A stretch of DNA of 64,000 nt. Origin: Pipra filicauda (lineage: Eukaryota; Chordata; Aves; Passeriformes; Pipridae). How positions within the stretch are numbered: the first letter of the stretch is position 1; every line of letters begins with the position of its first letter. Shown piece by piece: positions 10,235-21,800 of the stretch. The notes below the pieces were generated by a model that was not told the DNA's origin, searched no databases, and saw nothing but the letters and a program-made list of their open reading frames with translations. The DNA lies in contig NW_024104998.1 of the NCBI RefSeq assembly GCF_003945595.2, forward strand, positions 3,157,790 to 3,221,789, given 5' to 3'. A program made the translations under genes and the position numbers.

Positions 10235-12955
10235 GTGTATCCCTAATATCCCTAATGCTTTTGATGGTGAATCCACTACCTCCCTGGGCAGCCCATTCCA
10301 ATGTCTGATTAACCTCTGTAAAGAATTTCTTCCTAATATCCAACCTAAACCTCCCTTGGCAGAGTTTGAGACCATGTCCTTTTGTCCTACTGGTAGTTGC
10401 CTGGGAGAAGAGACTGACGCCCACCTGGTCACAGCCTCCTTTCAGATAGTTGTAGAGAGTGATGAGGTCTCCCCTGAGCCTCCTCTTCTCCAGGCTAAAC
10501 AACCCCAGCTCCCTCAGCCTCTCCTCGTAGGACTTGTGCTTCAGGCCCTTCACCATCCTTGTTGCTCTTCTCTGGACCTGCTCCAGCACCTCAGCATCCT
10601 TCCTGAACTGAGGGGCCCAGAACTGGACACAGTACTCAAGGTGTGGCCTCACCATGCTGAGTACAGGGGAAGAATCACTTCCCTGGTCCTGCTGGCCACA
10701 CTGTTCCTGCTACGGGCCTTCTTGGCCACCCGGGCACACTGTTGGCTCATGTTCAGCTTCCTGTCAGTCCAAACTCCCAGGTCCCTCTCTGCGTGGCTGC
10801 TCTCCAGCCACTCTGTCCCCAGCCTGTAGCACTGCAGGGGGTTGTTGTGACCAAAGTGCAGGACCCGGCACTTGGCCTTGTTGAACCTCATCCTGTTGGA
10901 ATCAGACCATCTCTCCAGCTTGCCCAGGTCCTTCTGCAGAGCCCTCCTGCCTTCCAGCTGATCGACACTCACCCCCAATTTAGTGTAATCTGCAAATTTG
11001 CTAATGGTACACTCAATGCCCTCATCCAGATCATCAGTAAAGATATTAAACAGGACTGGGCCCAACACTGATCCCTGGGGGACACCACTAGTGACCAGCC
11101 ACCAACGGGATGCAGCCCCGTTCACCACCACTCTCTGGGCCCGGCCCTCCAGCCAGTTCCTGACCCAGCACAGAGGGCCCCTGTCCAAGCCGTGGGCTGC
11201 CAGGTTTTTCAGGAGAATGCTGTGAGAACGGTGTCAAAGGCTTTGCTGAAGTCCAGGCAGACCACATCCACAGCCTTCCCCTCATCCACCAGGCAGGTCA
11301 TCTGATCATAAAAGGAGATCAGGTTGGTCAGACAGGACCTGCCCTTCCTAAACCCTTGCTGGCTGGGTCTGATACCTTGTCCATCCTGTAGCTGTTGTGT
11401 GATGGCGCTTAGGATGATCTACTCTATAACCTTGCCAGACACTGAGGTCAGTCTGATGGGCCTGGAGTTTCCTGGGTCCTCCTTGCAGCCCTTTCTGTGG
11501 ATCGGTGCAACATTTGCCAACTTCCAATCATCTGGGACCTCCCCAGTGAGCCAGGACTGTCGGTAGATGATGGAGAGTGGCTTGATGAGCTCTTCCGCCA
11601 GCTCCCTCATCACCCTAGGGTGGATCCCATCTGGTTCCACAGACATATAAGGATCCAAGTGGCTCAGCAGGTCTCTAACTGTTTCCTCCTGGATTACAGG
11701 GGGGCTATTTGGCTTCCTGTCTCTGTCTACCAGCTCCAGAGGCCAGTTGTCCTGAGGGCAACCTATCTTACTGTTGAAAACTGAGGCAAAGAAGGTGTTA
11801 AGTACCTCATCCTTTGATGAGTTACTTAAGGTACATAGTCATCTTTGGTGACTATGTTCCCCCCCATGTCCACCCCATGGAGGTTTTCCTTGCCCCTCCT
11901 TTTGCTATTGATGTATTTGTAGAGGAACTTCTTGTCATCCCTACCAGAAGAGGCTAGATTGAGTTCAAAGTGTGCCTTTGTCTCTCTAATTTTCTTTCGA
12001 CATGACCTAACTATATTCCTAAACTCTTCATGAGTAGCCAGCCATTTTTTCCATAGTCGGTAAACTCTCTTTTTTCCCCTAATTTCCTTCAAAATCTCTC
12101 TGTTCAGCCAGGTTGGCTGTCTTCCCCATCAGCTCGCCTTTCAGTACACTGGGACAGCCTGCTCCTGTGTGTTCAAGACTTCCTTCTTGAAGCATGTCCA
12201 TCCCTCCTGGACCCCTTTGTTTTCAAGGGGTGTTTCCCAAGGTACCCTCTGAACCAGTCTTCCGAGTAGGCCGAAATCTACCCTGCGGAAGTAGATGGCC
12301 CTTTTTGCATCCCTGAGTATTGAAAACTCTTTTATTTCATGGACACTGTGCCCCAGATGACCTCCAACCACCACATCTCCCACCAGACCCTCTCTGTTTG
12401 TGAACAGCAAGTCTAGCAGGGCTCCACCCCTGGTAGGCTTGTTTACCAGCTGGAGCAGGAAATTATCTTCTATACACTCTAGGAATCTCCTGGACTGCCT
12501 CTTTTCCACTGTGTTGAGTTTCCAGCAGCCATTTGGCAGGTTAAAGTTGCCTACAAGAACAAGGGCTGGCAATTTCGAGACATCCACCAGCTGCTTGTAG
12601 AATAATTCATCACCATCATCATCCTGTTTGGGTGGTCTATAAGAGACTTCCACCAAGATATCAGCCTTGTTGGCCTTCCCCTTGATTCTGATCCTCAGGC
12701 ACTCAACCTTATCGTTACTGACTTCAAGTTCTACAGAGTCAAGAGACTCTCTAACATACAGAGCCACCCCTCCACCTCTCTTGCTTTGCCTGTCCCTTCT
12801 GAAGAGCTCGTAGCCATCTATGGCAGCACTCCAGTCATGTGAGTCATCCCACCATGTTTCCGTGACGGTGACTACATCATAGTTTTTCTACTGCACCATG
12901 CCTTCCAGCTCCTCTTGTTTGTTACCCATACTGTGTGTGTTGGTGTACATGCACT
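10235..12955 (-). pseudogene. CR1 ORF2 remnant: AP-endonuclease plus reverse transcriptase
   Basis: The endonuclease starts near 12955 (LKCMYTNTHS, then TETWWDDSHDW with the catalytic Glu). Its later catalytic motifs are altered: the expected G-D-F-N reads VGNFN (codon at 12546-12548), and the expected S-D-H reads H-S-V-H. The reverse transcriptase follows, with [44 protein letters not shown] and a C-terminal [17 protein letters not shown] plus [21 protein letters not shown]. The catalytic FADD box reads FADYTKLG, with Asp to Tyr at 10985-10987. Stops lie at 12888-12890 and 11419-11421 (both TAG; the second looks like CAG to TAG). Frameshifts lie near 11230 and 10305. The protein would nick DNA and copy its own RNA at the nick, but this copy is inactive. 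Confidence 0.92.
10239..10256 (-). repeat. CR1 3' terminal direct repeats (ATTAGGGAT x2)
   Basis: On the minus strand, at the 3' end of the large CR1, ATTAGGGAT occurs twice without a gap (+ strand ATCCCTAAT at 10239-10247 and 10248-10256). Common bird CR1 copies end in ATTCTRTG octamers, so this is a different tail. Confidence 0.75.
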
Positions 12956-13044
12956 TCAGCTGGGCTGCTGATTTCACTTCTAACTCTGGCTTTCCACCCT
13001 TAGGCTCATCTCTGGAGAGCCTGATTTAAACCCCTTCCCACTTC

Positions 13045-13970
13045 AAACCTGGTTTAAAGCCCTCCTGATCAGCCCCAACAACTTATGAGCTAGAGTCCTT
13101 TTGCCCTTGCTAGATAAATGAAGCCCATCTGACTCTAATAGGCTTGGTACCATAGAATTTGCCTCATGGTTGGAAAAACCAAGATTCTGCTGGTGGCACC
13201 AATCCTTTAGTCACCTATTGATAAGATGGTCCTACTCCTCTCCTCATTCATCCCTGCTACTGCAGGAACTGAGGCGAACACCAACTGTACTCCTGTCCCA
13301 TTAGCTAATTGACCCAGCATCTTGAAGTCCTTTTTAATTAGCCTGGCACCTCTTTCATAAATGTCATCACTGCCAGCCTGGACACCAGTGTGATAATAAT
13401 CAGAGGGCCAGATTAGCTCACCCAGGCCCCAGGAAGGCAGCAGACTTCCCTGTGGAATGGGTCCGGTTGGCATATAGGGCCTTCAGTTCCCCTCAGAAGG
13501 GAGTCACCTACAACAACTACCCTTCTGTTTTTCTTTACAGCTGTGGTTGCAATCTGTCTGTAGATGGGGTGCAACCGGGAGACCCTCCAGACAGATCCTC
13601 TTCTTGACTGCCCTCTGCCTGACTCTCTGGGTCCAGGGCCTCATACCTGTTCTTTAAGGGAACCATGGGAGGTGATGGGGGTCAGGAGGGGATTCCTTTA
13701 CCTATTCGATTGGGGACCTGTTTCTATTCCCCCCCATCTGCTTGGTTTGCTCCATCTACCTGACGGCAGGAGGGGCAGGGCTTCGCCATCTCCTGCTGGA
13801 CTTCTTTGGGGGACTAAAGGGTACAAATCCACCAGCCTATTTCCCTTTCACTCGCCCTAATACTTCTTAGCCTCTCCATTTCTTCCTTGAGCTCTTCTTG
13901 GGGGTTCTGCCTGGGTTAGCACAGTCCCCCTGAGAGCAGCAGCAATGGCTTTCGCTCGTTTGGAAACCAT
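13045..13970 (-). pseudogene. CR1 ORF1 remnant with GDSL/SGNH-type esterase domain
   Basis: The minus-strand ATG at 13970-13968 opens M-V-S-K-R-A-K-A. In a shifted frame a coiled-coil-like segment (ELKEEMERLRSIRASEREI) follows near 13900. The esterase block with the nucleophile serine reads VVVVGDSLLRGTE near 13525-13490. An open piece at 13473-13207 carries GARLIKKDFKMLGQ and VQLVFASVP. Another frame then gives DGLHLSSKGKRTLAHKLLG near 13129, which holds the Asp-x-x-His pair of the SGNH fold. A tryptophan codon in the N-R-W-L-K-D-W stretch has become TGA, and at least two frameshifts are needed. CR1 ORF1 proteins bind nucleic acid and carry this esterase domain (family knowledge). This copy is dead. 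Confidence 0.82.
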
Positions 13971-14029
13971 TGCTGGGTCGAGTTGAGTTGCAGAGAAAAA
14001 AAATTAAAAAAAAATACCCACAGCCACAC

Positions 14030-14180
14030 ACCTACTTCACAACCCACCAGAGAGAGCTGGGAGGGTGGTTGTGCCCTTCCCGCCCGCCCTGCCTACTGCC
14101 ACGCAAATTGTCGCACCATGCTCCAGGTCACTTGCGCTCGGAGTTTAAATCTCGCAGTTCAAATCTCCCCGCAACAAGGA
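14030..14180 (-). promoter_or_regulatory. CpG-bearing 5' region of the large CR1 (possible internal promoter)
   Basis: This stretch is clearly richer in GC and CpG than its surroundings (CCCGCCCGCCC, TTGTCGCACC, CTTGCGCTCGG, CCCCGCAAC on the + strand). It lies upstream of ORF1 on the minus strand, where the internal promoter of a LINE would be. Promoter activity is inferred from position only. Confidence 0.4.
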
Positions 14181-14200
14181 TTTCCATTCCTCACTCCTTT

Positions 14201-17200
14201 CCTCCAGGCACAATTGCAACAGCCTTTTTTCTGGGATATGTTGTGTTTGCTGCAAATGTATTTAGGAATTTTGGTTTTTAATATGCCAGGGTGCCAAGCC
14301 ATTATAAGCATCTGAGTCATGTTACTGGACAAAACAAACTGGAGTACTGGCAAATCACTGTTGAAGGAATTTCCCTGAGGAAGTTATGTCTGTATGCATT
14401 ACATGCACACATCATTTACATGCACACATACTAAGTATGTAAATATCAAATTGGTTAAAAATGTAAGGTGAACAGGGTACTCTGCAGATTCTTTCAAATA
14501 TCTGTCCATACCACTGTCATATAACTCGGATTCTCCCTAGCTTTATTGAAATAGTGCAATAGTTTAGGTCTTAAAAAAAAATAAAAAAGAGAAACATCTT
14601 AGGAATTACTAGCAGTTGAGTTATATGTTGTTTGGTGTGTTATTATTGCTTTTGCTATTAAAATCCTACTACTTATTTAAGTATAGTGGACAGTGATATT
14701 GTAGGTGATGTGGAATCAAATACACTGTAACTGGTTCACAAACAATAACCAAGGTGTGGGGTTTTTTTAGTAATTAATTAGAGAGCAACCATTTAAAATG
14801 CTTATCCCTTATGATATATATAACATATATACTTACACATGGCACAACTTGGACTGTGGAGTTTTATGCTGCTAATGTTTTATGCTTCCATTTTAATAAG
14901 TGAAGCTAATGTGCTACTGGCAGTTCAATTGCTTCCACCATTTTTGAAGTATTACTAATTAAAGACACATTTGAAACACAACAAATCAAAAGTAAAACCT
15001 GGTCTATCCATATGTGGCATGCAAAAGGGGTGTACAAATAAGCAGATTTGCTAAATGCCTCCCATATTAATGTGTAGGCACACCCAGTCTGCCAATATTT
15101 GGTTTAGGAATATTTGCTTTTAGTGGTGAATGTAAGTCTCCCAGGACAGCGAGAGATTGAGAAAACAGATGTTAACACTTCTTTGTACCTACAAAATCAT
15201 GGGAGAGAAAACTCTTTTGAGGCCATCAGACTTTTGGGACAGTAGAAGAGACACTGTTGAACATAAATATCCTCTTTTCATAGATCATGAATCCCTCCTG
15301 GTTGCTGTAGGCTATGTGGATCCAAGCTCACCAGAATTACAGATACCAAATCTAAGTGTACATGTGTGGGATAGTGCTGGTCCAGGAGAACACTGTAAAT
15401 GTTAACCCTTCTTTCATTTCTGTTCCTCGCTGCTTTGTTATTGTGGTATTAGACATTAAGCTTACTTTAGACACCTTTCTCTTAATCATGTATTTTTTAT
15501 AATAGTAATTAGCAAATAGTTAGTGTATACATTTTAATACTTTTATTTGGTTTTGCAAAGCTTATATATTGTTATTGAGTAAATGTGACATGTTCTCTTT
15601 GCCATGTTTAAGTCCTCTCTCCATTTAGTGAGAGTCTATTTTTACTATATTTCCCCTTGGAGATGTTCAACTGATGGCTGCATCATGGCTTCTAAGAGCA
15701 GGGGCAAATGCAAATTACAAAGGTCAGTAGACTCACACCAGTTTCCCATTAAGGAGATAGCAGGGGCAAGGGGAGAGCAAACTCCTGTGCTGGAAGTGAG
15801 AAACACATCTGGAAAGCATGGGTAGAATCAAAGTCCTCACATATAATAATTATGATATCACTGTCAAACCTTTTCCTCTCCCTGTTCTGTTTTCATTCTT
15901 TGGGATTTTACTTTGGTCTTTGCAGTCTAGCCTTCCTACTCTATTTCATGCTAAGATACTTGGTTGTCAGGAAACAAGCAAAGCAACCAAAAGCATGGCA
16001 ATGTGCATTAGAGTAGGTTTTTCTACATTCAGCAGCTCATTGAAAACATGTAACGCTCTTTGTTCTTGGTCTGATTTAAGTTTGTATATACATGCTCGTA
16101 CAGAGGAGAGTAACCTCAGGCATCAGCAGGACATTATTACTATGATGACTAATGAAAAACCCCTTTGTTTATAATTGAGCATTGATTCTTCCCTTGTCCT
16201 TCTGCATGGATTCATACACCATACTGTCCTCCATTTAGAAAATCATATTGGGGAAAACATTTTCTTCCAATAGTTGCTCTTTGAAATTGTGCCCTCATAT
16301 TCATTCTTCCTGATGATACTTTTCAGGAACAGAATGTATTTAAATCCTTACCTTTCCAGAATTCGCAAAAGCAGTGCTCAGAGTATGGCTGCTGTGCTGC
16401 AGAGGGGCAGAAAGGGTGGAATTAGTCTCTGTGCTACAAACTCTGACTGTGGGCATGGGATGTGCAAAGACTGATCACTTTACAAAGGAGTTGGCTATTC
16501 TCACAAAAGCAGAGCAGGTTTTCAGGTTGAACCACTGCAACTGATCCCTTTAACTCTTCATTTGGATCATGTATCTAGCTATGCTCACCTTTTTCTTTTG
16601 AGAAATATGAGCATACCCACCCCTGTCCCCCAAATGAGCCTACCTGCTGTACAAAGACCGTAGATAAATAATAGCAATTATCCACCTTGGTGCATTACTC
16701 TGACTTTGCCTGTGGCTTTTCCTTGGATCAGATTGAGTTAGATGACTTAATGGCAAAAAACAACAGAAGACTATACAGTTGCTTTGTAGAGTAGCTAATT
16801 TAGATTACTGACAAAATGTGTGAATAATTGGGTTTATATATTTAGAAAAAAGAGACTTTTTTAGACACCATAAATATATTTTTATAAACACAAAGTATAT
16901 TCATACTAAGTATCTACTGGGATTTTTATTTTGTAGCAGAATAAATGCATGGTACTCCTGTAAGCATAAAAGTGATATCTTTCTTCACTATGTAATTCTT
17001 GGTCTGAGTAGCAGGGAGTCTTAAGAACTTTATGAATTTCGTGCCAATATTAATTTTATAAATTGCATTAGCTTTTCCACAATTCCCATGAAAAAGGTAT
17101 TCAGCTAGATGAACACTCTTGGAAAATTTTAATCAGACCCTTGAAATCTGTTGGAGTTCACCTTCTTTAAAAAAAAATTATTTCTAATGGAAACTGTGAA

Positions 17201-17427
17201 AGTATCAGAGATTCTTATGCCTTAGAGGCAATTCTTCCATACATCATGGTGAAACTTCACTGCTATAATATATGGGTCTTTAAAATATTCTCTTTGTTGA
17301 ATTGTAATTGCTTAGAAGTGTGTGAGTTGGTCTCTTTTTGGGGTTTTTGTGTGAATTTTATTATTATTATTATTGACCAGTGCTTATATGATTTTCATAG
17401 AACTTTCCATTTGTTGGTTTTTTCCAG
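14201..17427. other. TOX: TOX intronic sequence ending at the exon acceptor
   Basis: AT-rich intron. A near-tandem TTACATGCACACAT pair sits at about 14398-14429. A (TTA)n run and the polypyrimidine tract just before the 17428 acceptor close the segment. Several 60-118 codon open frames resemble no known protein and are taken as chance. Confidence 0.6.
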
Positions 17428-17670
17428 TCTTTTCCTGGCCCAAGTCTTGAAAGTGAAGATTTTAACATACCTCCTATAACTCCTCCATCATTGCCTGACC
17501 ACTCCCTGGTGCACTTGAATGAGATAGAGTCTGGGTACCACTCTCTGTGTCATCCCATGAACCACAATGGCCTCCTTCCATTCCACCCACAAAACATGGA
17601 TCTACCTGAAATTACAGTTTCCAACATGCTTGGCCAAGATGGGACACTGCTTTCCAATTCCCTCTCTGTG
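17428..17670 (+). CDS. TOX: TOX internal coding exon (N-terminal regulatory region, upstream of HMG box)
   Basis: Internal exon of 243 bases (81 codons, phase 0 at both ends). It is preceded by a pyrimidine-rich tract ending TTTTTTCCAG and followed by the donor GTAAGC. The translation starts S-F-P-G-P-S-L-E-S-E-D-F and contains NIPPITPPSLPDHSLVHL and LPEITVSNMLGQDGTLL, then ends S-N-S-L-S-V. I recognise this as TOX rather than TOX2, TOX3 or TOX4: the ESGYHSLCHPMNHNG segment is TOX-specific as I remember the family. TOX is a nuclear HMG-box DNA-binding protein needed for CD4 T-cell and innate lymphoid development and for the exhausted CD8 T-cell programme. This exon encodes part of the acidic, proline-containing N-terminal half, roughly residues 58-138 by comparison with the mammalian protein. 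It carries no DNA-binding domain. The reading frame stays open past the donor to a stop at 17839-17841, so a retained intron would truncate the protein before the HMG box. The exon number (third coding exon) is inferred from memory of the mammalian gene. Confidence 0.96.
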
Positions 17671-18126
17671 GTAAGCATTTTTAGTCTTTCTCTTCTTTCT
17701 GCTTTAAGTTGCAAAACTGTGGAAATACAGACCTGTTTGAAATCCTTTGAGGGGGCCAACTCCTGCAGCACTCAAGTTTTGGAGGGAGCTCCCCTGACTT
17801 TGTTACACTGCACTCCCTCTGTCAAGTCCTCCTCCCAGTAGAGGTGGTGGGGGATTTACAATGGAGTTCCTCAAAGCCAGGACGTTAACCTTTGCTGCCT
17901 TGCGCAGAAGTGCTCCTGTTGTACAGTGTTGTAAATAATGACAAAAAGAGGCTCGAGGCTCTGACTTCTACTAGAGCAGGGTTTGGATCCAGATGGCTGT
18001 TGTTCTGTGTTTGTCTGACGAGGCTCTTTCCATTCTCATTTGCATGTGCTGAGAGATGTACAAAAATTTAATATCTCCTTTCTTGTTTACCGCACTTTTG
18101 GAAAACAGCAAATGTTATTTCTGATT

Positions 18127-18830
18127 CTAGGCCAAATCTTATAGCCTTTTTACAGTTCCCGGTCCTTAGCCAGCCAGAATCCAATTGAAATGACTGGACG
18201 ACTTGCTTATAAAGTCTGTCAGATAGTCATTATGGTCGTAATCTTGGGAAGCCTGATATTATAAATCACTTCTTTGAATGTTAAATTGCTTACAACAACT
18301 GCAGAGCTACTACTTTACACGTTACATTTGCAAGTGGGCTCTACAAATAATTAGTATACTTCTTGCATAGCAGCTCCAGACAAGATTATTTCACACTGAT
18401 GTACAATTCTAAGCCAAAGAATTAAAAATCCCATGGAAGACGATGGAACCTGGCACTTTGTGGGTCTCACTGCACTTAAAGGACTAGATGGGCTGCCCAG
18501 GAGCTGCAGATCCCAACAGCCTAAGTTAAGAATCTCCTGTTCCTGGAGATAAAGGGGTCTGGGCTTCTCACCAGAGAATCAGAGGCTTAGGGCCCCGTGT
18601 CCCAACTGGGAGGTTCTGTACTTAGAGACTGAGGCTGTTTAGGCTTCCAGCTTGCTAGGTCCGCACCACTTTATCTAAAAAATGTATATCAGTCCTGTAA
18701 ATCTGGGAGCTGAGGCAGCACATGGAAGTTTTGGGACCAAAAAATCTAGACTCAGTTCCCCGTCAGCCCCTCAGACTAAAAGCCCTGGAGCCAGGGGCCA
18801 TGGTAGCTGGAAAACAGTTCAGAACAAAAA
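18127..18830. repeat. Possible ancient repeats, GC-richer patch
   Basis: Near 18130-18215 the phrases AGGCCAAATCTTATAGCC and ATCCAATTGAAATGACTGG again recall the old amniote repeat suspected at 6100-6240. From about 18480 to 18830 the sequence becomes GC-richer, with CAGCCCCTCAGACTAAAAGC and CCAGGGGCCATGG type phrases, and looks unlike the surrounding intron. I cannot assign a family. Confidence 0.25.
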
Positions 18831-21800
18831 TCTGCGTTGTCACAGAGCTTCATTACAACTTAATTAAAATAAGGCTGCCTTGATTTCAAGGAGCTCTGCA
18901 TTCCCTGTGAGGATGTCCAACAAGCTGTACTGCAGGGGGAACTAGTCTTGGCTTCTTATGTGATGCTTAGTTGTTATTGATTTACTAGGATGTTGCGCGC
19001 TTTGTGTTTGAGGTCAGAATGTGACCCTAGGGTTATATTCAATAATGGGAGGAGTGGGGGAGAGGCAGATCTTCATAAAGACATATGAATATGCTCTGTG
19101 GAAGGATTCTGAATTTTATTTATGTATCTACAAAGCTGATGGCATGCATTAGACAGCATGAGTGAAATCTTGCATAGGGTTCTGAGAATCAGAGCTATGA
19201 AATTACTTGAAAAAGTAAGAGAAATAGTTGACACTCCAGTTGACAGACAGTATTTCATTGAATTGACCTCTTTTAAGCCATAACCATGGCTCAAAACTAT
19301 GCATTCTTTTAAGCTATGATGTTCCACAGTAACCTCTAGCAACAAACTGTCGACAACGGGGCTTGAGCATTTGTAGATTATCACAGTGAATTATTGCATT
19401 AAGGGCAAATACAAAAAAGATTAATAATATGACTAGGTGATTTTTCTATTGGGACTTAGTGAAGATCAGAAAAAATGAAAATCTGATGTCAAGAAAATAT
19501 GTGCTAAATTCTGACAGTAATTTCTGAGGATTTGTTCAATAAATAAAGCATGATGCTTGAAGTATCATGGGCTAAGTCAACTGTTATCCCTAACTTGCAT
19601 GCCCTTTGCACACAGGAGGGCCTCTTACCTAGCAATAGTTTTAACTCAAGCTGACTTGTCTGTGAAGGGGATTAAGCTACATCTCATGTTAGTAACAACT
19701 GGTAGGATGTTTAACACCGTGGTTTTGTACATTTAAACACTATTTGGCAGTGTGGTTCCTCTGATTTGAATTTGATAACTTGAGATAAATTAACTTGAGG
19801 AAAATAATTTAACAATTTAAGTCTTCAGTGAATTCAATGGCTTCTTCAGTAGATAGAATGACTTCATTGTTCTTTTGGCTTTCCATAGATGAAGAAAGAC
19901 AGAGGGTTTTGTAGAGTCATCATTCTTTACTTAGCTTTGAAGCTTTTCTTTATAATCCAGAAAATTTTACATTTTTTTCTTCAATATGACTCTTTTCTCA
20001 TGCTATTACTCTAAGTTTCCTTTTTACTATCTCATCAAACTCTGATCCGTTTAACATGTACTTGCCTAAATTGCTCTTATATTGCCTCATATAGAATATA
20101 ATGCGTAAATTTCTCCAGTCTGTCTAAACCCTTCGTTCCGTATAATTTCTGGTATATCAAATACTGATAGTGTATTTGGAAACCATGTGTCTCACTTTAT
20201 TTTTCAGGACACTAATGAGTATTTTTAGAAAAATTATTCTTAGAAATGGATCTGTTGGCTGTTCTCTATCTCTAATTAATTTCACATCTTCAGCAAATTT
20301 TACTTATGCTGGGACAAAATCAGCTGCAGTGCAATGTGCCTGTGATTGAATTTGGTTATTTTTTTCTTTACTTTCAACATCCTTCCTTTTAGCCAGTTTT
20401 TAACCCATGTTGGTATTTTAGTAATAATACCTTCTTTTTTGTCTGTGTTAGAACTAGTGTTTTTCAGTTTGTGTTTTTAATAGGCAAAGAGTTAATTAAT
20501 GCTAGCCAAATGAAACTCATTTCAGAAACAATGTTGGAAAAATACTTCATACACTTTTTCTTTCATCTCAACTACCAGGTGTTTTCAGACAAAGATTTCT
20601 GTGATTTTGGACAGAGTGAAAATTGAGGATATATCTTTCCTAAAACCCCTTCAAATCTAACCCCATTAGAAGTCCTGGTTTCATACTGTGCAACACTCCC
20701 TCTAAGCTGCAGATGAAATCCCTTTGAGTAAGAATTGCAAGATTTGCCCCAAGCTCTGTAAGAATTCTCCTCTGTGGAACTTCTTAAACACACACAATAA
20801 GAGCCCACTACCAGCTCAGTGAATTTGTATTAGAGATCAACTTCTTACAGATTTTTTTACACTGTAGGAATTCTTTCTGAAAAATTTTACACTGCTGGGA
20901 GAAGAAAATTTCTCATTCCTGTTGACTGTGTCTGATACTTAAAATTGGAATTAGTCTTCTTTGCAGTTTTTTTGGTTGATTCGACTTTCTATTGCATCCC
21001 CACTACTTTAAAAAAAAACAACAAAATGAACAACAAAACCACTAAAGTCTCTCCTTCTCATTATTCTTCTGTCAGTTCATATATTTACTTCTGTGTTTGT
21101 GTATTGCTGTTTTCTTCTTAGGTGACACAGATATATACAGACATGCACATGCACACTGATTTATACCGTGCTGTCACATACAGATTTCTTTAGATGCTCT
21201 TTATATCTGGGTATCAGGGGTTCAGAAGCCTACAGAATATGTGCAGAATGTGAGGCACAGTGGTATGAACACATGGTCCAGCCCCAGCATGGGACCTCTC
21301 TAAAGTCCTCCTTCAAAATGAACATGACTGCTAGTCCTGCTTCTTAATTGGATCCAGTTTGATAATGATAGAGCTGTTTGTTTAGTGAAAATGATTCAGT
21401 ACACGTGTTTGTTTCTATATAATGTAATAGGGGTCCCTTCCTGGTTTCCTACAGTTGAAGGTAACCCTGTGTGGGTTTGGTTCAGTTCCAGCTGGGGCTT
21501 GACCTGCCAGCCCTTCTCTGTTGACATGAGCTTTTCTGAAATATCCGAAAAATATTTCCAAGGACTGCAAGAAATACTCTTCTAACATTTGCAAACAAAT
21601 GAGTGTATATAATATCCCTATGAGAATGTGTGTTTATCTATAAAAATGCTTTTGGATATGTTCTATAAAATGACGTTTTCTGTGTGTTCAATTTATAAAA
21701 AAAATTATAGACATTTTAGCTTCTTTAGTATACCCTACAGATGATTGCTTTTTTCCCCAAGAAACCAGGGTTAAAAATCACAGTGCTGTTTTTACACAGA

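Larger units (their letters stand above)
10215..14200 (-). mobile_element. Nearly full-length, inactive CR1 LINE (about 4 kb)
   Basis: The minus strand holds, in order, a GC-rich 5' region with several CpGs (about 14030-14180), ORF1 (about 13970-13045), ORF2 with endonuclease and reverse transcriptase (about 12955-10240), and a short tail made of two ATTAGGGAT units (10239-10256). Full-length CR1 is about 4.5 kb, so little is missing. The two ends are approximate, because CR1 leaves no clear target duplication. Stops, frameshifts and substituted catalytic residues show that it cannot move on its own. It lies antisense to TOX in the intron upstream of the exon at 17428. Confidence 0.93.

Noticed and set aside
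10224..10829. 201-codon open frame on the + strand
   Set aside because: It is the antisense shadow of the CR1 ORF2 reverse-transcriptase region. The minus strand carries the recognisable protein.
17246..17479. 77-codon open frame overlapping the first TOX exon
   Set aside because: It is in a different frame from the exon and spans the acceptor, so it is a shadow.
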